The position numbers were made by a program, and so were the translations under genes. Source: Gnetum montanum (lineage: Eukaryota > Streptophyta > Gnetopsida > Gnetales > Gnetaceae). Taken from it: 64,000 nt of DNA. How positions within the stretch are numbered: the stretch's first letter is position 1; every line of letters begins with the position of its first letter. Shown in pieces: positions 12,901 to 25,253 of this stretch. The stretch spans positions 516,504 through 580,503 of the forward strand of contig MNCI01001451.1 in the NCBI GenBank assembly GCA_015680685.1, given 5' to 3'. Under the pieces are notes generated by a model, which was not told the origin of the DNA, did no database searches, and saw nothing but the letters and a program-made list of their open reading frames with translations.

Positions 12901-13430
12901 AATGATTTATGATAAAACTTATCATATTTTGCTGCGTCAAGTGGGCAGGTACCCTGGGGGCCGAGTTATTGGCAATTTGCATCTTGGGTGCCTGTTCAGT
13001 CTCCTCAAGGCCTGCTACACTATGCAGTGTAGTAGGTCTTGCAGTTAGAAAACTTTTCAAACTATTTCACTCATCTTGAATACCTTCGATAACTCCTAGC
13101 ATGGTCCTTGGGTAGACTGTTAGATGAGTTAGGCATCTAGCTAGGCAAGCTAAAGGTAGCAAGCTTGTTAGCTTGGAAGATAGAAAATTTGTCAGACTAT
13201 TCAATTTACCCCTAGTGTTTTTTTCATGCAAACTAGCCTTATGGCTGGGTGTTACGTTGATTGTGCTACAAAGGGTGGAAGGCAGACTTGGAAGCAACTT
13301 TATAGGCATTAAGGCTTTCGGGGTGCCATGTTGTCTGCATAGTCCAACATGATGTCATTCTTGTAGAGATCCTTGCCCAGATTTTAGGACTTTGTTGAAT
13401 CATCAGAGTCTTGAAATTTATGGTGTTTCA

Positions 13431-13450
13431 ATGGTCCCTCTTTGTTGATG
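13431..13450 (-). other. Element B polypurine tract
   Basis: The minus strand reads CATCAACAAAGAGGGACCAT immediately before the LTR start TGAAACACC. Elements C (43161-43174) and D (48816-48835) carry the same CAACAAAGAGGG-type tract at the same place. Confidence 0.8.
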
Positions 13451-15223
13451 TCTAGAGGATTTTCCTGAGAGATGTGGATAAAGAATATGAAACACCACGA
13501 GGAACAAGACACCAACATCGCTCTTCAGTGCCCGCTTGGATGATACTTCGCTACATTTGAGAGTGCTTGGAGGGCGATGTAGGATAAAGGGGCAAGGGTT
13601 GGATTTGAGGAAATAGGTTTGGGGAAGAAATGAATGAAAAATGCAATGCTTTGAAAAACTATTACCATAGTGTAATCCCTCATTGGAGTGCTTATGAGGA
13701 AGTTAACATGCATGGGTGTCTTTCTTTGTTGGCCTTTGACCTCTCACTAGAGTGCTTAGAGATGGTCGATTTATGGTCGAAGCAATTGTAAAGTAGCTGC
13801 TGTGCCATTCGTTTTAGGCTCTTGTCTCTTTTTTCTGAGCTTTTTTCTCTTTTGTTGCTTTTGTGCTCTTTTGTTGCACACCCACGTTCACTTGGAGACA
13901 ACCTTGTCGTCACCGTAGGACAGGTGTTTCCTCCCCAGGATGAGCTATGTTACACCCATGTGGGGCTTTGATCTACCTATAGAGGCTTTCCATTGGACGA
14001 GTTGCATTACGTCCATCATGGGCTTGGTAGTTGGGCATGTGAAAGGGCTTTATGTGCATTGGGAAAGCTTGTAAAGGGGATATGAAAAAATGCAAGTATA
14101 GGGAACAGGGGTTAAGTTGGTTGAGAGGGAGGGCAGGGTATGCACTCTCAAGTAGCTATATGAATCGAAGCAAGTACTTCAGAGAAATGTAGTGCCTTGC
14201 TCTAGTGGTGAAATGCATCCCTAAATAGTGCTATCTTGGCTTTTATCTTGCAAACACAATAGAGAGAAAACTAGAAAAAAGCAACCATGAAATGAAGTGA
14301 GGGCAAAGTCCTACTTGCTTTGGACATTGCTAGGGTGGCAAGTGTTGTGTCTAATGCACATAATGTCCAAAGTAGGAAGGCCAACACTGGTTCTGATAGT
14401 GGTAGGTTGAAAAGGTTAGCACTGAAAAGGCTAGAAGTGGTCGTGATGTAGGTGCTTAGGATTCCTCATCCAAGGCAAACATCATGCAGTCTAGCTGTAA
14501 GGTGAGAAGCCTAATAGCTGAACACCTTTTGGACTTGGATGATGGTGAGGGTTGGAGGATGGCAACCTTGTGGTTGGGCCACAATAGTGCTAGGACTCTA
14601 GAACTAGGTGCTGATGGCAAGAGCTACTACTAGGATGACTGGCTATGGTAGCAGTGGCTCTGGAAGATCAGCAAGATTTCAAATGACATCTCCAAAAGAT
14701 TAGCAAGATGCTAGGGGCGGTGACGTTGCATGTGTTCCAGAGGATTTTTTCTTGGTGACTTGAATTGCATTATGGAATTGCAACGTCCCACCCCATGTTG
14801 TCTAGGAGGCTTGGAGATGTGCACACTCACTTGTTCACAAGAGTCACATATGTGCGCTAGAAAGCATTGCACTACGAACCTTGTTTAAAGTGTTGGTAGA
14901 CTATGGAATGTGCTAGTTTAAGGTCCCAGTAGATCGATGTGCTAGTTTAAGGTCCTAGCAGACTGCTATGCTAGTTCATTATTGTAGTGGATGGTGGATG
15001 GCCAATTTAAGGTCATAGCAGACCATGCTATGGATGCTAGTTTTACGTCATAGCCCAAGGACGTGCTATGCTAGTTTAACATCATAGTAAATGCTCTATG
15101 CTAGTTTATAGTCATAGCAGACTATTTGTGCTAGTTTATAGTCATAGCGGACTATTTGTACCAATTTTATGTCGTAGCATATGTTTTTCTTACCTTGCTT
15201 TGTATCTGATGTAATCCTTTGCG
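13451..15223 (-). other. Element B 3' non-coding region with spacer array
   Basis: This lies between the integrase stop and the polypurine tract. It contains degenerate TGCAAGTGCT-like words and, at about 14890-15185, a tandem array of roughly 40-base units with core CTAGTTTAAGGTC or CTAGTTTATAGTCATAGC. The same kind of array follows integrase in element C and remains in element D (49795-50010). No gene is seen. Confidence 0.65.
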
Positions 15224-16330
15224 TCAAACATAGTAAGGCTTGAGGTACAAGTGGTTAACGAGATTTGTGAACTTGTTGCCATCCATATCGGCCAGTTTGA
15301 ATGCCCCGTTCTCATAGGCTTTCGTGACTATGAAAGGGCCTTCCTAGTTGGCTGAGAATTTGCTCACATGCTCATGAATAGCCTTGAGGACCAAGTCCCC
15401 CTTCTTGATCACTTGTTGATGTATGTTGCAGTGATGCTTTTGCCTTTGCTTATCTAGGTACCATTCGATGTGACCAAGTGTTTGGGCATGCTCCTCCTCT
15501 ACGGAGTCAAGATCAATGATCCTTGACTCGTTATTTTGAGCCTCATCCATGACATTTGAAAATATCATCCGAAATGATAGAACCTACAATTCAAGAGGTA
15601 ATACCACTTTAGATCCGTACATAAGACTGTAAGGAGTCTTACCTGTAGCTATCTTGCATGTTATGTGGTAATCCAAAAGCACGTAGAGGATTTGCTCATG
15701 CCATCACCTCTTGCTGCTGCTAAGCATTTTTTCAATAGGTTGATAATGGCTTTGTTTGTTGCCTCTACTTGGCCATTTTCTTGGGGGTAGTAAGGCGATG
15801 AGAAAGATTGTTTGATGCCAAGGTTTTTACAAAAGGTTTTGGTTTCCACGCTACTAAATTGTGGCCTGTTGTCAGTCACAATAGTCATGGGAAGACCAAA
15901 TCATGTTACTATGTTATCGAGGATGAAGTGGAAAACCTATTACGATGTGGTCTTTCTGAGGGGGATAGCTTCTACCCACTTTGTGAAGTATTAGGTTACG
16001 GTGATAATGAAGCTCTATCCTGTAGAAGACTTAGGCATGATGGGTCCTATGATATCTAGTCCCCAACATTGGAAGGGCCATGTAATTTGCATGGTATGTA
16101 GTTCGATTGGTGACACGTGTATGGGATTCACATGGCATTGACACACATCGCATGTTCTAACCTTAGCAAGGCAATCACATTCTATGCAAAGCTAGTAGTA
16201 CCCTAGGCATTTGATTTTTACTGCCATAACCCTAGGAGCTATGTGTCCTCTACACAATCCTTCATGGACTTTGTTAACAATATTTTGTGCTTCTTCCTCA
16301 TTAACACAAGTTAGTAGTATCCCATCAAAG
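15224..16330 (-). pseudogene. Element B integrase
   Basis: The minus strand ends at 15224-15226 (TGA) after the residues NHLYLKPYYV, which match the element C integrase end NHLYLKPFYV. An HHCC zinc finger (VHEGLCRGHIAP, then C..C) lies near 16120-16290. The core at 15661-15888 has TDNRPQFSS (the usual TDNGPQF with Gly to Arg) and GQVEATNK, which holds the catalytic Glu. The C-terminal part (15344-15568) contains the HQQVIKKGDLVLKAIHEHVS strand typical of gypsy integrases. Stops and shifts break the frame. The live enzyme would insert cDNA into chromosomes. Confidence 0.8.
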
Positions 16331-16465
16331 AAGTGTTTGCATAAGGTGTTATCTCTCCTATGAGGACTATTAATGTGCTAGCTTTCGTATTGCATATTTT
16401 TGAGTAGATTTCAAGCTATGTGGGGGTTCGCCATGTTGGAGGTATGCTTTAATGTTGTCATACCA

Positions 16466-17480
16466 CTATTGGGTGTGAGTCGTGCCTACAAACGTAATGT
16501 GGGAAGTGTGAATGATAGGATTGGTGCAGGTCACTATTGAGGTAGGCAGAGTAGCAAACATGTGTGATGGAATGTTTAAAGCTAATGTGGCTAACACATC
16601 TGCTACAATATTTTCATTGTGAGGCACATGTTGAATGTCTAAAGTTGCAAACTGCTTTAGTAGATTTCTGGCTAAATTGCAATAAGATCGCAAATGTGGA
16701 GCTTTGCAAGCATAGAATTCAGTGATCTAGTTTATAATGAGTTGTGAATTGCCTTGGATTACCAATTGCTGGATCTTCAACTCTTGAGTTGCTAGAAGAC
16801 CCCTAAGTAGTTGTTTGTACTTGGCTACGTTTTTTGTGCAAAGGAATGAAAAATGATACATGAAGGGTCAAATTTCCTTAGAGGGAAATGTAAGAATAGC
16901 AATGGCACTACCACCTCGTGTGGTTGAGGCGCTGTCAAAATGTAAACTAGCCTCAAAGTCCAATGGCACAGGACTTATGCTATTGACCTACTCATCAGGG
17001 AACTTGGGCTCTATTGTTGCTTGGTTGTCAACAGGTGAGGTTGCAAGCTACGTGGCTATTTCTTGACCCTTCATGGATGATTGTGCTACATAATGTAGGT
17101 TAAACTTTGCTGTTATGGCTTTCCATTGGGCTATCCTACCACTCTCGTATAAGTTGGTTGTAATAGCTCGAAGTATGTTACTTTTGCATATAATGTTGAC
17201 TTTGCTATGAAACAGGTAATGTCTCAATTTTTAAATACAAACACTAATGCAAGACAATTTTTCTCTACCTCGTTATACTTTGCTTTGTAGGCTATCAACG
17301 CATGGCTTAGGTAGTAGACTAGGATTTCAAACCCATCATCTCTTTTTTGACATAGCAGTGCAACGATAAATGTGTCTGAGGTGGCAAGATAGATGTAGAA
17401 AGGCCTATCCCTCTATGGTGGATAAACAGTTGGAAGATATAAAAGCTCTTTCTTTAGGTTATTGAAGGCTTCTTGACATT
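16466..17480 (-). pseudogene. Element B tandem RNase H domains
   Basis: The distal part (16466-16693) reads LDIQHVPHNENIVADVLATL, the end of the archaeal-type second RNase H, including the D of the N-x-x-A-D motif. Upstream to about 17060 lie decayed equivalents of the GGSA and GNSQLIINQ segments seen in element C (GDSQLIINQ there, so the Asp is lost here). The first RNase H lies about 17060-17480. Two RNase H domains place B in the Tat lineage. It is multiply broken. Confidence 0.65.
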
Positions 17481-18709
17481 GATCTATCCACTCGAAGTTG
17501 ACTCCCTTCTTATGGAGGTGTTGCATTAGGTGTAGTTTGTTGGTCAACCTTGCAATAAACCTTGTTATGAACTATACCCTACCTTGGAACCCATGCAACT
17601 CTTTAAGGTTTGTAGGCAGTGTTAAGTTAACGATGGCCTTAACTTTATCAAGGTCCACATGTATCCTCGTTTCCGATACTACAAAGCCTAACATGCATCC
17701 GATTTTTACTCTGAAAACAAATTTTCTAGGGTTGAGGCATAGGTCATGTGTATGAAAATGTTGGAGGACTACATCTAGATCCTTGGGGTGTTCAACAGCC
17801 TCCTTAGACTTAACTGCTATGTCATCAACATAATCATTTAACTACTCCAAGAGGTAATCGCTAAAAATGTACGTTATTGCTCGTTGATACGTTGCTCCCA
17901 TGTTTTTCAGCCCAAAGGACATCATTTTATAACAAAAAGTTCCCCAAAGGATCATACAGATAGTTGAAAATTAATGATCTAGGTTTATTTGGATTTGATT
18001 ATAGCTCGAGAACCCATCCATGAAGGACAGTAAGGCATGACTAGTTGTAGTGTTGATGAGTTGATCGATACTTGGCAATGGGAAGTTATCCTTAATCATT
18101 GCTTTGTTTAGGTCTCAAAAGTCTATACAAATTTGTATACCTCCCATTTTCTTAGAAACTACAATGATGTTTGATAACCATTTCAAGTAAGCAATTGCGT
18201 GGATGAAACCAGCTTGATAGAGTTTGGTAATTTCATCACGTACGGCTAAGGTGATGTCTAGTTTGATTTTGTGAGCTTTCTGTTTAACTATCTTGACACA
18301 TGGGTCTAGAATAATATTGTGTTGTATCAGCCACGGGTCTAGGCTCGGCATGTCTTCATATGACCATGCAAACACTTTAGCATTGTTATTAAGAACTTGT
18401 GAAACATTTTGTTGCACCTGTGGATCTAGTAGGAAGCTAACTTTTAGGGTTTTCACCTCACCTTTAGGCGTAGTTAGAGGGATTTCAATAAGAGGGTCCT
18501 CGGTCACATCCCTGACCTCTAAGTCTAGGGCTTAGACTAGGTGTTTAGGCTAGTCTGGAGGTGTTTCTAAAGATGCTACATAAGTGTCACAAGAGAATGA
18601 TTCGAAGTCTACCAATTCTAGATTTAGGCATCTTGTAAATTTTCCATGGGGACTTGTCAGGGTCAAGGGCGAATGAAGATCATCATGCATATCCATTTTT
18701 CAATTGAAC
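17480..18709 (-). pseudogene. Element B reverse transcriptase
   Basis: The clearest frame is 18115-18507: TEDPLIEIPLTTPKGEVKTL, then VFAWSYEDMPSLDP, EITKLYQAGFIHAI and VSKKMGGIQICIDF, all standard Tat RT N-terminal motifs. The rest (17480-18110) continues in broken frames. The start is set at 18709, where a splice-acceptor-like TATTATGGCAG|G precedes the open frame. Element C has the same junction at 38166/38167. I infer that RT is joined to gag-protease by splicing, as described for Ogre elements. Confidence 0.75.
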
Positions 18710-18720
18710 CTGCCATAATA
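18710..18720 (-). other. Putative intron acceptor before element B RT
   Basis: The minus strand reads TATTATGGCAG, then G. The matching site in element C reads CCTGTGGCTTGGCAG, then G, at the same distance before the conserved RT region. No donor could be fixed. Confidence 0.4.
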
Positions 18721-18789
18721 AGCAAATAGACCAAGTCAAGTGATACTTGTTTAAAGCAACAACATATAATGAGTATATGTAAAGCAATG

Positions 18790-19140
18790 ATGCAACATAA
18801 GATAATTGTTAGTTTAAGGTCTTAGTGAATTGCCACCAGGCAAAGTTTGTAAATTGAATTTTCTAGTTTAAGGTCTTGGCAGACTGTCACTAAATTTTAA
18901 AAAATGTAAAGTGAATGCTAAAATTGCCAATTTAAGGTCATGGTAGACCATAACCATGTAACATTATGAGTTAATGTTGCTAGTTTAAGATTGTAGCGGA
19001 TCGTCACTGGGCCTAAAATGTAAAATGAATGCTAAAATTGCCAGTTTAAGGTCATGGTAGATCATAACTAGGCTACATTATAAGTTAAAATTGCTAGTTT
19101 AAGGTCTTGGCAGACCGTAACCATGCAAAATTTGTAAATG
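18790..19140 (-). repeat. Spacer array between gene X and RT (element B)
   Basis: About eight degenerate units of 45-60 bases carry the core AGTTTAAGGTCTTGGCAGAC or AGTTTAAGGTCATGGTAGA. Element C has a shorter array with core GGCCTTAAACTA at 37950-38040 in the same place. This array marks the 5' border of gene X. Confidence 0.75.
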
Positions 19141-19290
19141 TGAAGCAAAAATTTTGGTGGACCCACTTGTTGTGCTACAGCCGAGTGCTATGTTGTAGCA
19201 GGGACATGCTACGCTACAATAGTGCTACGTTGTAAGGGTGTTCTACATTGTTTAGGACATGAAAGTGATAGTTTTTTTTACCACGTTGGC

Positions 19291-19298
19291 TATAAATA
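19291..19298 (+). promoter_or_regulatory. TATA box upstream of gene X (element B copy)
   Basis: TATAAATA sits 132 bases before the exon 1 ATG at 19430 and on the X coding strand, opposite to gag-pol. It suggests that X has its own promoter inside the element. Start-site mapping would be needed to prove this. Confidence 0.45.
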
Positions 19299-19429
19299 TG
19301 GGATTACCCCCTGGTAAACTTGTCATTTTCATTGTCAGAGCCAACACCCAGAGCATAGCGTGGTCAAGCTGAGAGAGACTGTAACAGGCATAGCGTAGCA
19401 GTTGATACAACCAATTTGGGAGCAAGGGG

Positions 19430-22400
19430 ATGGCACACAAAAATAAACGTAGGCATCAGGGGCTTGCCAAGGTCGATGAAGTGGAGCACACCCTGGGATG
19501 TCTCTCCAAGGCACGCGTTGAGGAAAGGCCAGAGGGTTCATCCACTAGGTAAGTGTTACGCTACTCTCATTTGCTTTATGTAATGTGTCGAGTGGGATTG
19601 TTGCTATGATCGCGATGTCTTGGTTGTTACGGTTGTCAATATTGCCACCCTATAACTGTTGCTATTGCCTTGGCCATCATGGCCATGGTGGTTGCTACGC
19701 TATGGCTGGTGCATGACACTGTCCCAACCACCATTATTGATGGCTGATGGGGCATTGCAGGGGGGTTTGGGTTGTTTTGGGTGGTGTAGTGCCCACTTAG
19801 CATAGTGTAGCACTTATGGAGGAGGTTTTGGCCCATTAGTTTTCTTAGGCAGTCTAGTGTGTGTCTAGCATAGCATATGTAGTGGGAGTTTTTTTTGGTT
19901 TGCATTTTATTTTGTCATCTTTGACACATGAGGTAGGGTCGGGGTAACGGTAATGCTGTGAGTATCTTTCTTAGGACACGTTGTTCTAGACATCGTGACT
20001 ATTAAACTATGTTACATTTTAGTTCTTGTTACGCTATGCTACTATGTTGGCAGGCCTGTTATGCTACCACGTTGATAGGCCTATCATATTACTATGTTGT
20101 TAGACTTGCAACGCTGTTAGATTTGCTATGCTACTACATTGCTAAATTTCCTACATTGCAACACTTTTTACAGTGTTCTGCTTGTCACATTGCCATGCTT
20201 GTTACATGTTCTGCTTGTTGCACTTGTTATATTGTTACACTTGTCATACTATTGCGTCTGTCATACTTTCCACTTTGCTATGCTGCATGGGGTGCAATTG
20301 TCTTGTTACACTATGTGTAACACAGCCATTATTATTGTGCAAAGTTTGGCTACCACACTACACTATATAGGACATGTCTACCATGCTACGTTATGTAGGG
20401 CATAGCTGCTATGCTGTGCAGGGTGTTCCTACCACATTATGCTATGTGTAAAACCCTGCTATGTTACATACAACACTTGGTCCTATTTTATTTTGCTGGG
20501 GACTTATCGTTTCGTGCTTGAGGGAAAATTTGTAAGGGGAGGATCATGCTACAGTACATCAGTAATCATCACTTGAACACAGCACTAATGTTTGGGTCTT
20601 TGTCATGCAGGGTCATGTGGAAACCCATCTTGATTGTGCTAGAATGAACCTGTGGCCAATGTCCCTCCTCCCCATGCACGGGTGGGGTATCAGGTAGTTT
20701 GTTTCAGGGAGGGTGCTCAGAAGTTCTTAGATTTCCTCCTTCACCACTTTAGTGTGATCATGTGGTCACACTTGTCAGCCGAAATAGCCATCATGCTCAT
20801 TGAAACGTTGTTACTCGGGGCAAACCGGGGCATCTTGAAGTTCATGGCTGATGGGTTGATTGAGGATGAAGGGGTGGAAGGCTCAAATCAATTCTTGAGG
20901 GGCCTAATATGCTTGAGTTAGATTTGGGACATGCCTGAATTCAAATGCTACCACAAATACAACACATTGTTTGTTGCCCGTCACATGGGCACCTGCTTCC
21001 AGAACCCACTTGGGACCATTTATTGTGCTGATAGGTGAGTCCTATGAAGATGTTTCAAGCATGTTGTATTATTTTATTTTTCTTGCATGGTCAAAAACAC
21101 CTATTGTACTTTGCATGTTATAGGTTTGTGATTGACAAGGATGGTCTTCATGATAACACAGATACATTGGTGTTGGCCCAAAAAGAGTTCTCTTCTACCG
21201 AGAACGTGCATGCTGGTGTCATAGAATAACTTGGGCTTGATTTCAAAACCTACCTGGATAGGGAATGGGACAATCATTGACTACTTATCGTAGAAGACAT
21301 TTTGGTGGAAATTCCACCATTTCCTACACCATTCAAACCTGGTACATTAAGTTATGCACTTTTTTATGTGTGTGTTCAAGTGATTGATGTTGCCTTTGCT
21401 TTTTATTTTGCTAATTTTGTTGTTGAACATTATAGTAGCAAGAAAATCCTAAGAGGTTACAGTGATTACCTCTGGATGCAATGAAACCAACCTCTTCTTC
21501 AAGTATGGGGAGGTGGAGGAGACTCAACATTGGCTTTGCAATGGGGCCCCAACCATCCTTGTTCACAACATTCAAGAGGCTGGGCTCATGGATTTATTCT
21601 TGGTAGTAAATCCAAGCATCCCAATTGTAGAAATGCTCTCCATAGCTTATTCCTTTTCTAAAAAGGTTGACTGCTTCCGCACATGGGTTCACAATGTGTG
21701 GGTCATTTTTGAAATTAACGATAAAATTTTTGTGGATATTTTTGGCATTTCCTCTAATGGTCTCCTTGTAGGAGAAAAGACTACCAAGGATGCCAACCAT
21801 CATGGGGATATCAAGGAATGGCTGGGGACAAGCAAGGACTAAAAGGGGCATGATATCCATAAGGTCAAGCTAGCGGTGGCCCAAATGGTTTACCTTGTCT
21901 TCTGAGCTTGTGCTTTTCCCAAGCTACTCTCTCAAGGGAAGATCTTTGGAGTAGAGTAGGCTAGGGTCATGAGAGAGGTCATGGAGGAAGGGACCCATTA
22001 TAACTAAGCCAAGTACCTTTCTGAAGGCTTGTGTGCTAAAGTGGTTAAGCTTCGTGAGAAGCTTGACACACATTTCAACGTTCACTATGCCTTCTTCATA
22101 GCTTGCCTGCGATAGTTTGTAGAATTCCTGGTGGTTTGTGAAAATGGTTCCTAGGTACAGAAAGATCATAACCAGATGTCCAAGCCATGGATTTGCTAGG
22201 TGTTTTGCACCACCCGATCCCAAGATTCCCCAGAAGCTATTGGGAAATCTCTTTCGATAACTACAAGGGATTAGGTGGCATGATCCTTTCGTGCCCAGGA
22301 TAGCGTTGGATAGGCGCCTCCCATCAACATAGGTAATTTGTTAAGGGGGAACATCTAATTGCAAGGATGGTAAAAACCAAGCTGCAATGGAAAAAGTATT

Positions 22401-24172
22401 ATCCAGTGAAAGAACCTCCCTGTGCTGCTGAAGAGAGAGGAAGGAAGTTGCAAATCAAGGTTCGCAAGGTGCAACCCATAGTTGGTAAGTATGCTTAATT
22501 GTCTACTTAGTGTAGGACTTGCTACACTGTGCTATGCTATATAGCACAGCATAGTGCCAATTTTTTTGGAGTATCTTGCTTGTTTTATATGTGTTTATCA
22601 AAAGAAGAAGAAGTTTTGGCCCCTGAAGCAAGGGTGCCTATTGTAGAGGAAGAAGAGGCCTCGGTGACAGAGGAGGAGGCCCTCATCATAGAGGAAGATG
22701 CCCTTGCTACTGATGACCCTTTTAGAGAGTGTGCCCTAGTACCTGAGGGGCATATGTTAGTTGAAGATGCTGCTACGCTATTGAATTAGCTAGAGGGGAA
22801 AGGGCTGCAATTCAATGCTAGTGAGTTTGATCACTTGCTTGACAGTGTGTTGATGGGCGATCCCCCTACCATCACCCTTAAGGGTTTGCTAGGTAGGAGC
22901 TTTGCACTATCATTTATGTTATTCATTAGCTTCATTTCTATCCTCTCCATCATTGCTAACATGTTTTATTATGCAGCAGACACCATTGTTAATGCCTTGG
23001 ACTCTTCTTCCACGATCTACCTCCGACCATGGACCGAGATCCCCGATAAATTTACCTTTATGGAGGGGGTGGTTGATGACATGATTGATCGCCTAAGGTA
23101 GATTGATCCTAAGATAGGTATGTCAACATTACTATGTTAGGCTCTCTAATTTGTTTCATTTTTGCTATGGAATTATGACTAACGCTTTCCCAAGTTTGAT
23201 CAATAGCTTCTCATCTCAAGTGGGAGCCCCGTCAAGCGGTCGAGGTTGATGCCATGCCTGAACTCCCTCCAGAGGTAGCTGAGGTGCCTCTTCATATATA
23301 TGAGGAAATGAGTAAATGTGCATTGTACTTGGAACACTCCTTGTGGGAGTGTAGGTATGTCAATGAGGACCTTTAGAAAAGGGTGAAAAAACATGAGAAA
23401 GAAAAGGCTAGCCAAGCCATTGAGTTGGAGGAACTTTGGTCTAGGAACAAATTTTTATTGGCCTGTGACACTCACAATGGTAGTTGGTGTATGGCTGTTG
23501 TTGACTATACAAGATACTGGACAACCATACAGAGCAAGAACGAGGCCACTTGTGAGATTATTAAACAACACATTTAGATGGACCTTCTGGCCTAGAAGAA
23601 CCAAGATTGGAAGGATTATAGTGCAAAGGTATATGAATGGGGGCAGGCACAAAAGAACCATAAGCATATGTATAAAATGGAACATGCTACCTATCATAAA
23701 TAATACTAGGATGCTTCTATTTAGTTGATATCCATAAGCTATACCTTGATGTCATTGGCACTTCTAGGCCCTACGAAAAGTTCATGCAACAAGTGGTGGT
23801 CAGCGAGTCTTCCAAAAGGGAAATGACCTTACCTTCTGGGGAAACCACCACCACCACCTTTTCTTTGAGGCTACCCAAATGGATAGCTTTGGAGAAAGAA
23901 AAAGTTGTAGCAAGCATTGATTTGGGAGAGGAGAATTGGGCCAACCTCACTGAGGAGGAGATCCTACAATGTCTAGCGGCTGGAATGGATAAGATACCCT
24001 CCGAAATGGATGTAGGGCCATCTTGGGTTAGTCATCCTTTATTGGGTCATAGTTTATGTTATGCAAGCCTTGTTGTAGTTTGACTTATTATTTTGCTCTT
24101 TGTCTCATGCAGGATCCAAATGAAGGTGCAGGACCTAGTGGAACAGGAAATGGGGACGTTGATGCAAGCTAA
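19430..24172 (+). pseudogene. Gene X, element B copy: spliced gene antisense to gag-pol (decayed)
   Basis: Proposed exons: 19430-19548, about 20611-21034, 21124-21341, 21436-22494, 22605-22883, 22977-23117, 23207-24026 and 24113-24172. All proposed introns have GT/AG ends; the clearest donors are GTAAGT after 19548, GTGAGT after 21034, GTAAGT after 22494 and GTATGT after 23117. Exon 1 starts MAHKNKRRHQG. Exon 4 carries WLCNGAP...AGLMDLF and FPKLLSQGKIFGVE. Exon 5 is Glu-rich. Exon 7 has WANLTEEEILQCL. The last exon ends GAGPSGTGNGDVDAS. Each part matches the element C copy in the same order, including intron phases near the 3' end. Many stops and frameshifts are present. I do not recognise the family. 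Confidence 0.75.
20020..20480 (+). repeat. TGCTACGCTA-type words in gene X intron 1
   Basis: Repeated words of the TTACGCTATGCTACTATGTTG kind, in part palindromic, fill the intron. Several overlapping short open frames here are compositional artefacts. It is the same motif family as in the B and D LTRs. Confidence 0.55.
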
Positions 24173-24339
24173 TAGCATGACAGCAAAATATTTTTATTTT
24201 CATTTTTTGATTTAAATTTTTGCAAACATTATTGTATGTATTGAAATTGAATGAAAAGTAAAATGTGAAAAAATTATTTTATTTTGGTTAATCTGTTATT
24301 TTATTTTATTTTATTTTTATTAATGTGTTTGGACCCCTT
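24173..24339. other. 3' flank of gene X, AT-rich
   Basis: ATTTTATTTT runs follow the X stop codon. This could hold its poly(A) site, but none can be fixed. Confidence 0.35.
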
Positions 24340-24735
24340 GAGGACCTCTTATTTTAGTTTTAGGCCATTTTGAGCTGCAACAATAGTTTAAGGCCATTTT
24401 GGGTCGTTGTTCAATGATGATTTTTTTTATTTTTATTTTTATTTTTGTTTTCTTTATTTTTGGGAAAGTAAAGTTGCTAGTTTTAGGCCATTTCGGGCCA
24501 TGCAATAGTTTAAGGCCATTTCAGGCCATGTAATAGTTTAAGGCCATTTTAGGCCATGCAATATTTTAAGGCCATTTCAGGCCATGCAATATTTTAAGGC
24601 CATTTCAAACCATGCAATAGTTTAAGGCCATTTCAGGCCATGCAATAGTTTAAGGCCATTTTGGGCCACATAGTAGTTTAAGGCCATTTCGGGCCACATA
24701 ATATTTTAAGGCCATTTTGGGCCACATGTAAGGTA
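24340..24735 (-). repeat. 28-base tandem array between protease and gene X (element B)
   Basis: About ten copies of a 28-base unit, AGTTTAAGGCCATTTCAGGC followed by CATGCAAT, occur here; the last copies read GGGCCACATA instead. Element C has the equivalent array after protease (32225-32510, minus-strand words GGCCATTTCG..) and D keeps two units (50165-50222). Confidence 0.85.
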
Positions 24736-25250
24736 TCAGTGATAAGGGCAATGCAATCGCAAAATGTGAATTGTCCAAATAGTAAACTTTAATATAGAAA
24801 ATGTAAATGGTGTAAACAAGAAATTTAATGCAAAAATGTAAATTATGCAATCAGAAAACTCAATGTAAAAGTATAAATTATGCAATCAGCAAGCTCAATG
24901 TAAAAATGTAACGATGCAAATAGCCAGCCAAATGTAAAAATGTAAGTCCTGCAAACAAGAAATTTAATGCGAAATGTAAATCATACAATCGAACATCTAT
25001 CAATTTGCTAAAGTGATGTAAAAAACATGTTTTAGTCATGCAATTGTTTTCTAACTCGGTGTGGGTTAGGCTAGGCATATGGTTGAGAGGCCTTGCATTG
25101 GTATTCGTCTATGTCATTGTGTACTGTGTGAAAAGGCAACTCAGCCCATGTAGTTTCTTTATCTAAGTTAGCATTTTTGGCTGGCTCATTAGTCAAGAAA
25201 AGGATTTCAGTATGAACAGACACTTCATTCTTAGAGATTCCTATTTCCGA
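24736..25250. other. Non-coding region between array and protease
   Basis: It contains repeated AATGTAAAAATGTAAAT words resembling the stretch 50280-50390 in element D and 32520-32660 in C. No gene is seen. Confidence 0.5.
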
Positions 25251-25253
25251 ACC

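Larger units (their letters stand above)
11095..13430 (-). mobile_element. Element B 3' LTR
   Basis: This 2,336-base LTR pairs with 47447-47520 plus 55089-57303. Shared landmarks include GATATTACATACA near 11276/55202, TATTTATAGAGTC near 11756/55680, and the final GTGTTTCA. Reading the minus strand it starts TGAAACACC and ends in CTACA. A TATA box lies at 11756-11763 (minus). Palindromic GCTACGCTG/CAGCGTAGC clusters occupy 12190-12900. A 196-codon minus-strand frame at 11577-12167 lies across the promoter. It lacks any recognisable domain and is not called as a gene. Confidence 0.85.

Noticed and set aside
20009-20405. Three overlapping Cys/Leu/Tyr-rich plus-strand frames
   Set aside because: They lie in intron 1 of gene X and arise from TGCTATGCTACG-type repeats.
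24480-24735. 28-base repeats considered as a CRISPR array or satellite
   Set aside because: No spacers between units, and the array has positional counterparts in elements C and D, so it belongs to the element.
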